Shown here one piece after another: positions 44,498 to 52,981 of a stretch of 64,000 nucleotides of DNA; the stretch's first letter is position 1, and each line of letters begins with the position of its first letter. The position numbers and the translations under genes were made by a program. Under the pieces are notes generated by a model. The model was not told the DNA's origin and made no database searches. It was given only the letters and a program-made list of their open reading frames with translations. The stretch is from Fibrobacter sp. UBA7003 (GTDB lineage: Bacteria; Fibrobacterota; Fibrobacteria; Fibrobacterales; Fibrobacteraceae), in assembly GCA_002449765.1 (NCBI GenBank), contig DJXN01000013.1:124001-188000 (forward strand), written 5' to 3'.

Positions 44498-45655
44498 CTA
44501 AAACCTCTGCTGGACGGATTCCCACTTGTTACTTTGTGCGGACTTCGCGGCGGCCTGCATCATGGCGAGGCCTTCGAGCGAGGTCTTGATGCCGCAAACG
44601 TACTGGCTTGTAAAGCTTCCGGTTTCAAAGTATTGCTTGAGACAGTCGGCGATGTCCTTGTAGTAGTTTGCGAAGGCTTCGATAAAGCCTGCGGGGTGGC
44701 CCGCCTTGAAGCGGTTGTAGCGCTGCTGGTTCGCAATTTTCACGTCGCCGGTGCGGTCGCGCAGGCTCACGTTGCCGCGCAGGTCGCAGGTCTTGAGCGT
44801 CTCGGGTTCCAGCTGGAACCATTCGGCGCTGCCCTCGCTGCCGTACACGCGGATGCGCAGCCCGTTGCGGTTGCCGAGCGCCGTCTTGCTGAACCATACC
44901 TGGGCGCGCATGTTGTTCGTGTACTGCGCCAAGGCGCCCACGTTGTCCACGATTTGCGGGAAGAGCCCGAAGGTGGCCTGGTCAGCGACGATGCGTTCAG
45001 GGCGCTCGCCGGTCAAAAAGAAAATCATGTTGTGCAGATGGCTCCCGAGGTCCAAGGAAATCTTGGGAATCACGGTATCCTTGAGGCGCCAGGCCTGTGG
45101 CTTGGGCGGCTCGTTGTGGGAGCCCAAGCGCATGAAGCCTTCTTGCGGCATTTCTACCTGCACCTGCTGGATTTTGCCGAGCTTTCCGTCGGCGATAAAC
45201 TGCTTGAGTTCGCGCACCATCGGGTAGCCGGTGTAGTTGTACGTGGTGCAGAAGAAACCTTTCGTGTCGGTGACGGCCTTCGCGATGGCTTCGCCTTCCG
45301 CGACGCTCGTGGCGAGGGACTTCTCGCAAATCACGGGGAACCCTGCGTTCAGCGCGTCGATCACGATGTCCTTGTGATAGTCTGTCGGTGCGAGCACAAC
45401 GACTGCGTCGAGCTTGCCCTTTTCGGCTTGCAAGAGTTCGCGGTAGTTTGCGTAGGTGCGGTCGGCAACGACGCCCCAGGTGCGTGCTGTTTCGCTGTTC
45501 GTTTCGGCGTGGGTGCTGAATGCGCCCGCTACGAGCTCGAAGTGCCCGTCCATCTGGCTTGCCGCCTTGTGGACTTCGCCGATGGCCGAGTTGATACCGC
45601 CACCGATAAACGCAATCTGGTAAGGTTCCTTTTTCATGCTTTTAATATAATTCAT
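44498..45655 (-). CDS. Gfo/Idh/MocA family oxidoreductase
   Basis: About 385 residues. The N-terminal Rossmann domain has IAFIGGGIN (nucleotide binding) and VICEKSLATS (catalytic Lys region), and the C-terminal domain has the LDLGSHLHNM motif. The family oxidises or reduces sugars, often nucleotide-linked ones (2- or 3-keto sugar formation). I chose ATG 45655, whose ATGA overlaps the stop of the ATP-grasp gene; a start further upstream gives an unrelated Arg-rich extension. The substrate is not predictable from sequence; the neighbours suggest a rare-sugar pathway. Confidence 0.85.
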   Translation of the reverse strand: MNYIKSMKKEPYQIAFIGGGINSAIGEVHKAASQMDGHFELVAGAFSTHAETNSETARTWGVVADRTYANYRELLQAEKGKLDAVVVLAPTDYHKDIVIDALNAGFPVICEKSLATSVAEGEAIAKAVTDTKGFFCTTYNYTGYPMVRELKQFIADGKLGKIQQVQVEMPQEGFMRLGSHNEPPKPQAWRLKDTVIPKISLDLGSHLHNMIFFLTGERPERIVADQATFGLFPQIVDNVGALAQYTNNMRAQVWFSKTALGNRNGLRIRVYGSEGSAEWFQLEPETLKTCDLRGNVSLRDRTGDVKIANQQRYNRFKAGHPAGFIEAFANYYKDIADCLKQYFETGSFTSQYVCGIKTSLEGLAMMQAAAKSAQSNKWESVQQRF

Positions 45656-46878
45656 TCCACCACGATATGTGCAAGATTCGTCATGCGGGCGATCTTGTTT
45701 TCCATCTCTTCGGGGCTCCGGAACTTGAAGAACACGATTCCCGCCTTGTAGGTGAGCCTGTCGGCGATGCGTTCGCCGGGCTTGTACCACAGGAATTTTT
45801 CGACGATGTTGCCTTGAATTTCGGGCGCAAAAGTGACGTCGCGGACAGTGCTGCCGTTTGCGATGTCGGGCCCTGCCATTATGCAGTGGCGCAGCCAGTA
45901 ACCTTGCGTAGGCACGTCGGCAATGCCGGAAATGTCCTCGCCGGTTTCGGCCATCACGATGAATTTCGGGTAGTCGATGCTTGTCGCGTACTTCACGAAC
46001 TTGATGTATAAATCTCCGGGCGGGCGGCGACAGATTTCGATGATGACGGGCGTGCCGTCAGGTTTCTCGATGTATTGGATATGCAGAATGCCATCGACCA
46101 GGTTAAGTTCGCGCGCGATGCGTTCGCTGTAGTCGCGGAGTTTCGCGAGAGTCTCGCTGCCCGATGTGCTCGGCGAGTTTGCTCCGCTCACTAGGTACTT
46201 GTTGACAAAGTATTGCTCGTTGTCCGAGAAGGCGAATGCGACCTTGCCTTTCACCAGCATGGCGGAAAATCCGTGGTTTGAACCTTGCACGAATTCTTCG
46301 GCTACGATGTGGTCTTGCCGTGTGCGGCAGCAGGCATCCTTGTAGGCTTCACGTGCTTCTTCGGGGGTGCTTGCACGGTGGATTCCCTTGCCACCGGTGA
46401 GGTCGACCGGCTTGACGATGATGGGGAAGGTGAGGTTCGCGATGGCTGCGTCGAAGTTGGCGCAATTATCGGCCGCAAAATCCGTGCCGGTGACGGGAAC
46501 AGTAATTGCACGCGGGGTCGGAATGCCGAGTCGCGTGGCAAGGGCGCGGTACTTGTCCTTGTGGTGAATTTCAAGGCTTGTCGTGTAACTGTCGTGGCCG
46601 GGCAATCCGAGTTTTTCACAGACGTAGACGGTGCTGAGCAGCGCAAAATCGTTGCATCCGGAACAGACCGCCTGCACGTCCTCGCTCTTGGCGAGTTTAA
46701 ACATCGCATCTTTGTCGCTGAAATCCGCGAATACCGTCTTGTCGGCGTAGGGGTGACCGAGGCCGTCGCGGTTGTTGCCCGTGGTTATCACGTACCAGCC
46801 CAGCGCCTGCGCGGCCTGGATTAGCGGAATTTCTGCGTGGCTGCCCCCGAGGAGCAGCATTTTCTTTTTGAAACTCAT
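45652..46878 (-). CDS. ATP-grasp domain protein
   Basis: A 408-residue ATP-grasp enzyme. It has a Rossmann-like pre-ATP-grasp domain (KMLLLGGSHAEIPLIQAAQ), the ATP-binding segment (IIVKPVDLTGGKGIHRAS) and the metal-binding end (VIIEICRRPPGDLY). These enzymes form an amide or peptide bond, or another acyl-phosphate-based bond. Here it is the first gene of the leftward glycan operon and lies divergent to a sugar aminotransferase, so it may attach an amino acid or carboxylate to the amino sugar. That substrate idea is inference. Confidence 0.82.
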   Translation of the reverse strand: MSFKKKMLLLGGSHAEIPLIQAAQALGWYVITTGNNRDGLGHPYADKTVFADFSDKDAMFKLAKSEDVQAVCSGCNDFALLSTVYVCEKLGLPGHDSYTTSLEIHHKDKYRALATRLGIPTPRAITVPVTGTDFAADNCANFDAAIANLTFPIIVKPVDLTGGKGIHRASTPEEAREAYKDACCRTRQDHIVAEEFVQGSNHGFSAMLVKGKVAFAFSDNEQYFVNKYLVSGANSPSTSGSETLAKLRDYSERIARELNLVDGILHIQYIEKPDGTPVIIEICRRPPGDLYIKFVKYATSIDYPKFIVMAETGEDISGIADVPTQGYWLRHCIMAGPDIANGSTVRDVTFAPEIQGNIVEKFLWYKPGERIADRLTYKAGIVFFKFRSPEEMENKIARMTNLAHIVVE

Positions 46879-46930
46879 GGTATGGACAATATATCTTTTT
46901 TACGCCTGAAAAATATATATTTTCTGCATC

Positions 46931-48070
46931 ATGAAGATCCCCTTCAACAAGCCGCCTTTCGTGGGGCTAGAACTTGACTACGTGAAACAGGCCGTCGAGA
47001 GCGGCCGTATTTGCGGTGACGGTACCTACAACCTGCTGTGCCACGAGTGGCTCGAGAAACACACCGGCACGGCGAAGGCGCTCCTTACCACGAGCTGCAC
47101 GCATGCGCTCGAGATGTCGGCCAGGCTCTGCGACATCGGGCCCGGCGACGAGGTGATTATGCCCTCGTTCACGTTTGTCTCCACTGCCGACGCGTTTGTT
47201 TCGCAGGGAGCCAAGTGCGTGTTCGTGGACATCCGCCCCGATACGATGAACCTGGACGAGAACCTGGTCGAGGCGGCTATTACCGAGAAGACGAAGGCGA
47301 TTGTGCCGGTGCACTACGCGGGCGTGGCCTGCGAGATGGACAAGATAAACGAGATTGCGAAACGCCATAATTTGTTCGTGGTGGAAGATGCCGCGCAGGG
47401 CATGATGGCCACCTACAAGGGCAAGGCGCTTGGTACGCTCGGGGACTTCGGCTGCTACAGCTACCACGAAACCAAGAACTACAGCATGGGCGAGGGCGGC
47501 GCGTTACTGATAAACGATAAAAAGTTCTGCGACCGTGCCGAGATTATCCGCGAGAAGGGTACAAACCGCTGCCAGTTCCACAGGGGCGAAGTCGACAAGT
47601 ATACCTGGGTGGAACTCGGGTCGAGTTACCTGCCGAGCGAGCTCAATGCCGCATACCTCTATGCGGAACTGGAATGCGCCGACGAGATTTACGACAACCG
47701 CATGGCGAGCTGGAATATGTACCGCGAACTGCTTGCGCCGCTTGCCGCGAAGGGCCTGTTCGAACTGCCGTACATTCCGGAACACTGCACGCACAACGCG
47801 CACATGTTCTACCTGAAGGTCGAAGACCTGCAGACGCGAACGGCGCTCCTCAAGCACCTGGTCTACAACGGTATCCTCGCGGTGTTCCACTACGTGCCGC
47901 TGCATAGTTCGCCTGCGGGTCAGCGCTATGGCCGTTTTGCCGGCGAAGACAAGTTCACCACCCGCGAAAGCAATCGCCTGCTGCGTTTGCCCATGTTCTA
48001 CGGCCTAAAAATCGAAGACATTGAATTTGTCTGCAAGAAAGTCGCGGAATTCTTCGGCGTTCAATTATAG
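46931..48070 (+). CDS. wecE: dTDP-4-amino-4,6-dideoxygalactose transaminase-like (WecE/RffA)
   Basis: A 379-residue PLP-dependent DegT/DnrJ/EryC1 aminotransferase close to WecE/RffA. The pyridoxal-binding lysine is in YHETKNYSMGEGGA (about K182), with the upstream VVEDAAQGMM motif. Family members form TDP-Fuc4N-type amino sugars from the 4-keto-6-deoxy sugar and glutamate. Length and N-terminal motif (PFNKPP, LTTSCTHALEM) are standard. Divergently transcribed from the ATP-grasp operon, with only 52 bp between them. It ends at 48070; debris of wzt sequence follows. Confidence 0.88.
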   Translation: MKIPFNKPPFVGLELDYVKQAVESGRICGDGTYNLLCHEWLEKHTGTAKALLTTSCTHALEMSARLCDIGPGDEVIMPSFTFVSTADAFVSQGAKCVFVDIRPDTMNLDENLVEAAITEKTKAIVPVHYAGVACEMDKINEIAKRHNLFVVEDAAQGMMATYKGKALGTLGDFGCYSYHETKNYSMGEGGALLINDKKFCDRAEIIREKGTNRCQFHRGEVDKYTWVELGSSYLPSELNAAYLYAELECADEIYDNRMASWNMYRELLAPLAAKGLFELPYIPEHCTHNAHMFYLKVEDLQTRTALLKHLVYNGILAVFHYVPLHSSPAGQRYGRFAGEDKFTTRESNRLLRLPMFYGLKIEDIEFVCKKVAEFFGVQL

Positions 48071-48112
48071 GACTCTGTTTGTTGTAATCGCAAATAGTGA
48101 AATTACTATTAC

Positions 48113-48171
48113 AGCACGGTTCTGCCTTCACCGCGGCCAAACTTGCTTGGACATAAAGGGGCTGCCGGGAG
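48113..48171 (-). pseudogene. Mosaic of short wzt fragments
   Basis: About 25 bp match wzt near 33551-33575 (CACGGTTCTGCCTTCACCGC), followed by a piece like 34278-34296 (CTTGCTTGGACAT) and then part of the palindrome arm at 34357-34372 (GGCTGCCGGGA). The order is that of wzt with the intervening stretches deleted. Confidence 0.65.
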
Positions 48172-48199
48172 GGCTGTTCAAAAAATTGTCGCGAACCTA

Positions 48200-48228
48200 T
48201 TGACAATGATGCCCTGAGAAATTATATT
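48200..48228 (+). promoter_or_regulatory. Consensus promoter B with hairpin leader (no intact AbiEi gene)
   Basis: TTGACA (48200-48205), 17-bp spacer and TATATT (48223-48228). The leader to ATG 48312 is near-identical to that of the orphan AbiEi gene (hairpin CCCGCAA/TTGCGGG, then GGAGGAG). Confidence 0.75.
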
Positions 48229-48311
48229 TAGTGCACAAGTGAGTAGACGATACTCGCGAAAAAAAATTGAAGACCCGCAATTTCAAGCCTGTTTGCGGGG
48301 AGGAGTGAATG

Positions 48312-48419
48312 ATGAATGAAAAAGAGGCGTTGCTTGTCAAGAAGCCTAGAATTCCCCTTATAAGACCTGCTCAAGTCGCGGATGTAACATCATTCGCGGG
48401 GCAAAAAAGATTGAATTAA
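48312..48419 (+). CDS. Short ORF behind promoter B (35 residues)
   Basis: Starts at ATG 48312 after a strong GGAGGAG and encodes a 35-residue peptide with several Lys/Arg and Pro residues, ending at TAA 48417-48419. It resembles no family I know. It could be a small leader protein or the start of a lost gene that was replaced by the BrnTA-like module. Low confidence that it has a function. Confidence 0.35.
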   Translation: MNEKEALLVKKPRIPLIRPAQVADVTSFAGQKRLN

Positions 48420-48421
48420 AC

Positions 48422-48450
48422 TTGACAGGGATTTGTAAATTATGTATATT
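48422..48450 (+). promoter_or_regulatory. Promoter of the BrnTA-like module
   Basis: TTGACA (48422-48427), 17-bp spacer and TATATT (48445-48450). The start codon at 48463 is only 12 bp after the -10 box, so the transcript is nearly leaderless. Confidence 0.7.
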
Positions 48451-48462
48451 ATAAATATAGAG

Positions 48463-48750
48463 ATGAAGGTGCGGTTTGATACGGAGAAAGCTCTCGTGGT
48501 CAAGCAGAAGCATAACATCGATATGGAATCAGTAAGGCAAGAAATCCTTGCGGGCCGGTTTATCACTAGGATGGTTAATAACCAAACAGAACATAAGGGT
48601 CAAAGGATGTTTCTTGTTCTTGTTGATGGGTATGTTCATTGCGTTCCGTTTATTGAGGAAAACGATGGAACATATTTTCTCAAAACAGCTTTCAAAAGCC
48701 GTTTGTATCAGAGGAGGTTAGAAAATGGCGAACTCGAAATTTATAGATGA
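48463..48750 (+). CDS. BrnT-like toxin
   Basis: About 95 residues, KVRFDTEKALVVKQKHNIDME near the start and a FLKTAFKSRLYQRR segment near the end; it resembles BrnT-type RNase toxins of the RelE superfamily, though it is too divergent for a firm call. The listed upstream ATG at 48442 lies within the promoter, so ATG 48463 is preferred. It overlaps the following antitoxin gene (48725), giving the toxin-first order typical of brnTA. The antitoxin's 3' end is also found as debris at 40275. Confidence 0.65.
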   Translation: MKVRFDTEKALVVKQKHNIDMESVRQEILAGRFITRMVNNQTEHKGQRMFLVLVDGYVHCVPFIEENDGTYFLKTAFKSRLYQRRLENGELEIYR

Positions 48751-49012
48751 GCCGATTGATGACGAAGAACGCGCTTTGATGGAAGCGGTGGAAAATGACG
48801 AAACAGTTCCGCTTTCGCACGAGGAGGAAGAACGGATTCGGGCTGACATTATGTCTGCTTCGGCGAAGAACATCACTATTCGTATGCAGCTTGATGACCT
48901 GAATGGCATCAAGAAAATGGCAAAGGCTGCTGGCATGCCGTACCAGACGCTCATCAATTCCATCATCCACCGTTACGTGACGGGTGGTATCGTATTCAAG
49001 GTCGCGGTGTAG
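48725..49012 (+). CDS. BrnA-like ribbon-helix-helix antitoxin
   Basis: A 95-residue acidic-N-terminus protein ending in a ribbon-helix-helix domain (NITIRMQLDDLNGIKKMAKA, PYQTLINSIIHRYV), typical of BrnA/CopG-type antitoxins. The N-terminal half is acidic and would bind the toxin. AGAGGAGG lies before the ATG. The gene overlaps the toxin 3' end by 26 bp. The final 96 bp are duplicated at 40275-40370. Just after the stop a convergent unknown gene ends at 49018. Confidence 0.8.
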   Translation: MANSKFIDEPIDDEERALMEAVENDETVPLSHEEEERIRADIMSASAKNITIRMQLDDLNGIKKMAKAAGMPYQTLINSIIHRYVTGGIVFKVAV

Positions 49013-49017
49013 GTTAA

Positions 49018-49554
49018 TCACCACTTGCTATCGATTTCTTTCAAAAATTTCTTGTCGTTTCCGTGAAAGCATGTTTCGTAAAAATCGGGTTCGTTTTTCT
49101 TTAGCCAGCGTACTTTTTCCTTCATTCCCTTTCGAATGTGCGAAATGTCAAGATGTGAATATTTCTCAATGGCGTGGGCGATATCTAGGATGTCGGGCCC
49201 GCAAAAACATGCGTCGTAATTGACATAGTCTATGAAACCAAATCGGTCTTCTTCAACCTTCAGTTTTTCTTTGTAAGAAATAAAGACGTAATCGTCCTTG
49301 AACAGATGGTTTAGCTTCGCCATTTTGTATTGGATATCGACAACGCCCGATGTCTTGAGGAAACCCGTCATATACCAAAGCGTGCGACTATGAATTTTTA
49401 TGTAGTCTTCGGGCAGGTCCTCTGCTACGATTTTTGTCGGATAGCGTCCGTGTGAGTACAGGAATTTATTCTCGGTGTCCAGGATTTTCCGAAATCCTTT
49501 CCCGAATTTGCCATATGTGTAGATGAATGAATTGATGCGCGGCTTCCTTCCCAT
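49018..49554 (-). CDS. Unknown protein
   Basis: A 178-residue, mostly hydrophilic protein without signal peptide or membrane segments. It starts at ATG 49554 and has motifs such as HSRTLWYMTGFL and YVNYDACFCGPDILDIAHAIEKY. I do not recognise a family. It sits between a BrnTA-like and a HigBA-like module on the opposite strand. It could be a cargo gene of the accessory region or part of an unusual module. AAGGAG-like sequence (GGAGCAAAT) is seen upstream. Confidence 0.55.
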   Translation of the reverse strand: MGRKPRINSFIYTYGKFGKGFRKILDTENKFLYSHGRYPTKIVAEDLPEDYIKIHSRTLWYMTGFLKTSGVVDIQYKMAKLNHLFKDDYVFISYKEKLKVEEDRFGFIDYVNYDACFCGPDILDIAHAIEKYSHLDISHIRKGMKEKVRWLKKNEPDFYETCFHGNDKKFLKEIDSKW

Positions 49555-49666
49555 AATTTGCTCCTTTGCTTTTTTTGCACTAGCAAGAATAAATCTATAC
49601 TCGGCGTAATCCTGCTGTCAAGGGCTCGGACTTTCCTGTTTTTTTTTATAAAAAATAATGTACCTA

Positions 49667-49695
49667 TTGCATTTATTAAAATTTTAATGTATATT
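49667..49695 (+). promoter_or_regulatory. Promoter of the HigBA-like module
   Basis: TTGCAT (49667-49672), 17-bp spacer and TATATT (49690-49695), 30 bp before the GTG start at 49725. Confidence 0.65.
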
Positions 49696-49724
49696 ATAGG
49701 TGTGGTAAAATGATGAGGTGGTAG

Positions 49725-50048
49725 GTGCAAGTAGTATATGCAGACAAAGAATTAGCTCGCTGCGCGGGCGACAGGGCCTATGCTGTGCGAAAGTTGGGGC
49801 AACGACGGGCGGATGTTTATTCGGTAAGAATAGACGCCTTGCTTCGAGCTGTTGATTTGGATTCATTGAAATATGTGGCGGGGCGTTTTCATGAATTGGT
49901 TGGCGACCGTGCGGGGCAATGGGCGTGCGATTTAGATCATCCGTATCGGCTTATATTCAAGCCGGTTTTAAATAGTGACGGGAATATCGTCGGATTGATT
50001 GTGGAACAAACTGTTTCTATCTTAGAAATTGTAGATTATCATAAGTAG
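49725..50048 (+). CDS. HigB-like RelE-superfamily toxin
   Basis: A 107-residue protein with the RelE/HigB pattern (VVYADKELARCAG, AVRKLGQRRADVY, DHPYRLIFKPV, VEQTVSILEIVDYHK). HigB-type toxins cleave mRNA at the ribosome. GTG 49725 is preceded by GAGGTGG. The antitoxin follows after 8 bp, giving the toxin-first order of higBA. Confidence 0.82.
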   Translation: MQVVYADKELARCAGDRAYAVRKLGQRRADVYSVRIDALLRAVDLDSLKYVAGRFHELVGDRAGQWACDLDHPYRLIFKPVLNSDGNIVGLIVEQTVSILEIVDYHK

Positions 50049-50056
50049 GAGCTCTT

Positions 50057-51061
50057 ATGCAGGTTTTTAGATGTGACGAATTGGCTGTTGTGGTGCCTCC
50101 TGGGCGGCATCTTGCTGAAAAACTTGAAGAAATGGGCCTAGATGCGAATGACTTGGCTGCTCGCATGGGTTACACGCCCAAGGCGGTGAATGATATTTTG
50201 CAAGGCAATTGCCGCATTATGCCGGAAGTCGCAATTATGTTGGAGATGGTTACAGAAATCCCAGCTTCGTTTTGGCTGCGTAGCCAAATTGCTTATGATG
50301 AATACCTTTCACGCGAACGAGTCAAGGCTTCGCTTTCGGACCAGCCTCTCTGGAGAAAGTCTTTTCCCGAAGAACTTGGCGTGCGCGACTGGGTACGGCG
50401 CGGTAAAAACGAGGCTGACGACAAATCGGGCCTTTCGCTCCTCAAGTTCTTCGCGGTGGCGTCTCCGCAGGCGTGGGACAGTTACTACAAGGATGCCCGC
50501 CTGAAGGTCGCCTTCCGCATTTCGCTCGCCGATGTCAAGGACCCGTATGCCATGTCGGCATGGATTCGTCGGGGCGAAATCCTTTCGGACCAGGACCCGA
50601 TGGAAAAGCTGGGGCAGCCCGCGGTCCGCAAGAACCTGAAGGCGGCGCTCCCCGAAATCATCGCATTTGCGGCGGCCAACAAGGTTCGCCCGAAGAGCAA
50701 GAAGCGCATTACCTACTGGACGCCCGAGGCGGAAGTGGTTGACGACTGCATGACTGGCCTGCAGGCGCTGTGCCGCAAAATCGGTATCCGCGTGCTGTTT
50801 GTGCAGAACTTCAAGAGTTCGCCGGTTCACGGGATGTACCGCTGGTACAAGGACGTTCCCCTAATCCAGCTGCACGACCGCTTCGAGAAGCGCGCGACGA
50901 TGTGGTTCACGTTCTTCCACGAGCTGGCGCACGTGCTTTACCACGGCAAGAAGGGGATTTGTCTGCAAAACATCGAAATCACGCACAACTATCCCGAAAA
51001 AGAGGACGAGGCGAACGCCTTCGCACAAAAATGCATGGTGGATGCGGGCTTTAAGGTATAG
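50057..51061 (+). CDS. HigA-like antitoxin with HTH and ImmA/IrrE-type metalloprotease domain
   Basis: A 334-residue two-part protein. Residues ~15-75 form an XRE-like helix-turn-helix (AARMGYTPKAVNDILQGN). A C-terminal ImmA/IrrE-type domain has the zinc motif FFHELAHVLYHG (HExxH). HigA fusions of this size occur in long-antitoxin HigBA systems. The HTH would bind the operator and the metalloprotease-like part could mediate regulated cleavage. There is a GC shift inside the gene: the first ~100 codons are AT-richer than the rest. Confidence 0.82.
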   Translation: MQVFRCDELAVVVPPGRHLAEKLEEMGLDANDLAARMGYTPKAVNDILQGNCRIMPEVAIMLEMVTEIPASFWLRSQIAYDEYLSRERVKASLSDQPLWRKSFPEELGVRDWVRRGKNEADDKSGLSLLKFFAVASPQAWDSYYKDARLKVAFRISLADVKDPYAMSAWIRRGEILSDQDPMEKLGQPAVRKNLKAALPEIIAFAAANKVRPKSKKRITYWTPEAEVVDDCMTGLQALCRKIGIRVLFVQNFKSSPVHGMYRWYKDVPLIQLHDRFEKRATMWFTFFHELAHVLYHGKKGICLQNIEITHNYPEKEDEANAFAQKCMVDAGFKV

Positions 51062-51218
51062 TGGCACGGCAACGCTTCCAAATGTGCTCCGTTTTGCCTA
51101 TTTTGGGCGTTGTCCATGGACAACTTGTAAATAAAAACATCGTTCCCTGCCAGCTTTTTTGACATATATTATGTTAGATTAATGCTGTATGGCATAGTTT
51201 TCTTAACGTGAGGATGTT

Positions 51219-52979
51219 ATGGAAAAACGCTGGTTTGGAATTCTTGTAACGCTCCCCCTGTTATCGGGAGGCTCTTTCGCTTTGGCGGCAGACTACGTCC
51301 CCCCCGCAACGGCGGTCTCGAAAATCAACAGCTACCGCGGCTATTCGGAACTGACCTCGGCCGCTTCCGGCATGGATATCGACCAGTACACCTACAACAT
51401 GACCACGTGGCAAATCAGCAACGGCGGTTTTTACAAGGCGATGGCCGACAAGTACAAGAGTGCATACACCGGCGGGCAAAAGTCGGAATGGCGCTCCAAG
51501 GACGGCGGCGACCTCGGCACCATCGACAACAACGCGACTATCCAGGAAATGCGCCTGCTGGCGGTGCGCTACAAGGAAACAACGAACAGTAATTACAAGG
51601 CGACCTTCAAGTCGAGCTTCAACAAGGCATTGAACTTTATCCTCACCATGCAACGTTCCACGGGAGGCCTCCCGCAGGTTTGGCCCAAGCGCGGCAACTA
51701 CAGCGACCACGTGACGCTCAACGACAACGCGATGGTGCGCGCGATGGTCACGATGATGGATATCGCGAACAGGACTTCGCCCTTCGACAGCGACATCATC
51801 GACGATGCGACCCGGAACAAGATGAAGTCCGCCCTCGACAAGGCTGTCGACTACCTGCTCAAGGCGCAGATTGTGAACAACGGAAACTTGACGGTATGGT
51901 GCGCCCAGCACGACACGGCAAACTATGCGCCGCGCCCCGCACGCGCCTACGAACTGGAATCCAAGTCGGGCAGCGAATCCGCCGGCGTGGTATGGTTCCT
52001 GATGAACTGGCCCGAACAAACCGAAGCCATCCAGAAGGCGGTCAAGGGCGCAATCGCCTGGTACAAGAAGACCCGCGTCGTGGGGCTCTACTTCAATAAG
52101 AAGGCGGGGACTTTCGAGCAGCGCGACGGAAACGTGCTGTGGTACCGCTTCTACGAGGTGAACAACGACAACTACTTCTTCTGCGACCGCGACGGCGCAA
52201 GCACCAAGACGCAGGACTTCACCAAGATTAGCGAGGAACGCCGCACGGGTTACCAGTGGGCAGGCGACTACGGTTCCGCCCTGCTGAGCGCAGAATCGGC
52301 ATACCTCGCGGCACTCGAAAAGCTGCAGGGAACCTACGTGGAACCGCCCCCGCCGGCGGCCATGTGCGGGAGCGATTCCTGCAAGGTGTTTATCGACGGC
52401 GTGAACTTTGTTGAAATCGACGGCGTGAAGGAATCGAGCAACACGGGATTCGTGGGCGAAGGCTACGCGAACGTAGCCAACGCGACGGGAAGTTTCGTGA
52501 CCTACGGCGTGACGGCAAAAGCCGAGGGCAAGTACACGCTCTATATCAGCTTTGCGAACGGCGGGAGCGCAGAACGCGGGTTCAGCGTTACTGCAGACGA
52601 CAGGACGCTCATCGAAAGCGGGAACATGGAATCGACCGGCGGCTGGACCACCTGGAAAACGCAATCCGTCGAGGTGGAACTGCCCGCGGGCTACAGCGAA
52701 CTCAAGTTCACGAGCCTCTCGAAAGACGGCATGGCGAATATCGATTACATCGGCTGGATGAACGAGGACCTGCTCGTGGGCAAGGTCGATGTGGGCGATA
52801 CCAGCACGACTCCGGGCGACACCACGGAGTTTATTGGGAAGCGCGACATGCGCCGCTCCGCAGTCGGGGCTCCCGCGGACCGCTACTTCGTGGACTTCGG
52901 CACCCACGGCAACAGCGCGGGCGTGTACCTTAGGCGCGGCAACGGCAAGGTGTTCCGAGTAAACGGCGTGGCGAGGTAA
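51219..52979 (+). CDS. Secreted pectate lyase (PL10-like) with carbohydrate-binding module
   Basis: A 586-residue protein: signal peptide (to about 24), PL10-type catalytic domain (about 30-375, with the helical toroid and TIDNNATIQEM, LPQVWPKRGNYSDHVTLNDNA, EARYELES-like motifs), a Pro-rich linker (EPPPPAA) and a CBM35-like module (about 388-515, NTGFVGEGYANVAN and IDYIGW). A short tail ends in GNGKVFRVNGVAR. It should cleave polygalacturonate by beta-elimination. It is followed within 2 bp by a pectinesterase; both probably form an operon for pectin breakdown. Start by the ATG after GAGG at 51209-51212. Confidence 0.85.
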   Translation: MEKRWFGILVTLPLLSGGSFALAADYVPPATAVSKINSYRGYSELTSAASGMDIDQYTYNMTTWQISNGGFYKAMADKYKSAYTGGQKSEWRSKDGGDLGTIDNNATIQEMRLLAVRYKETTNSNYKATFKSSFNKALNFILTMQRSTGGLPQVWPKRGNYSDHVTLNDNAMVRAMVTMMDIANRTSPFDSDIIDDATRNKMKSALDKAVDYLLKAQIVNNGNLTVWCAQHDTANYAPRPARAYELESKSGSESAGVVWFLMNWPEQTEAIQKAVKGAIAWYKKTRVVGLYFNKKAGTFEQRDGNVLWYRFYEVNNDNYFFCDRDGASTKTQDFTKISEERRTGYQWAGDYGSALLSAESAYLAALEKLQGTYVEPPPPAAMCGSDSCKVFIDGVNFVEIDGVKESSNTGFVGEGYANVANATGSFVTYGVTAKAEGKYTLYISFANGGSAERGFSVTADDRTLIESGNMESTGGWTTWKTQSVEVELPAGYSELKFTSLSKDGMANIDYIGWMNEDLLVGKVDVGDTSTTPGDTTEFIGKRDMRRSAVGAPADRYFVDFGTHGNSAGVYLRRGNGKVFRVNGVAR

Positions 52980-52981
52980 TC

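Noticed and set aside
44534..45751. 405-codon plus-strand frame opposite the Gfo/Idh/MocA gene
   Set aside because: Antisense shadow; the minus frame has all family motifs.
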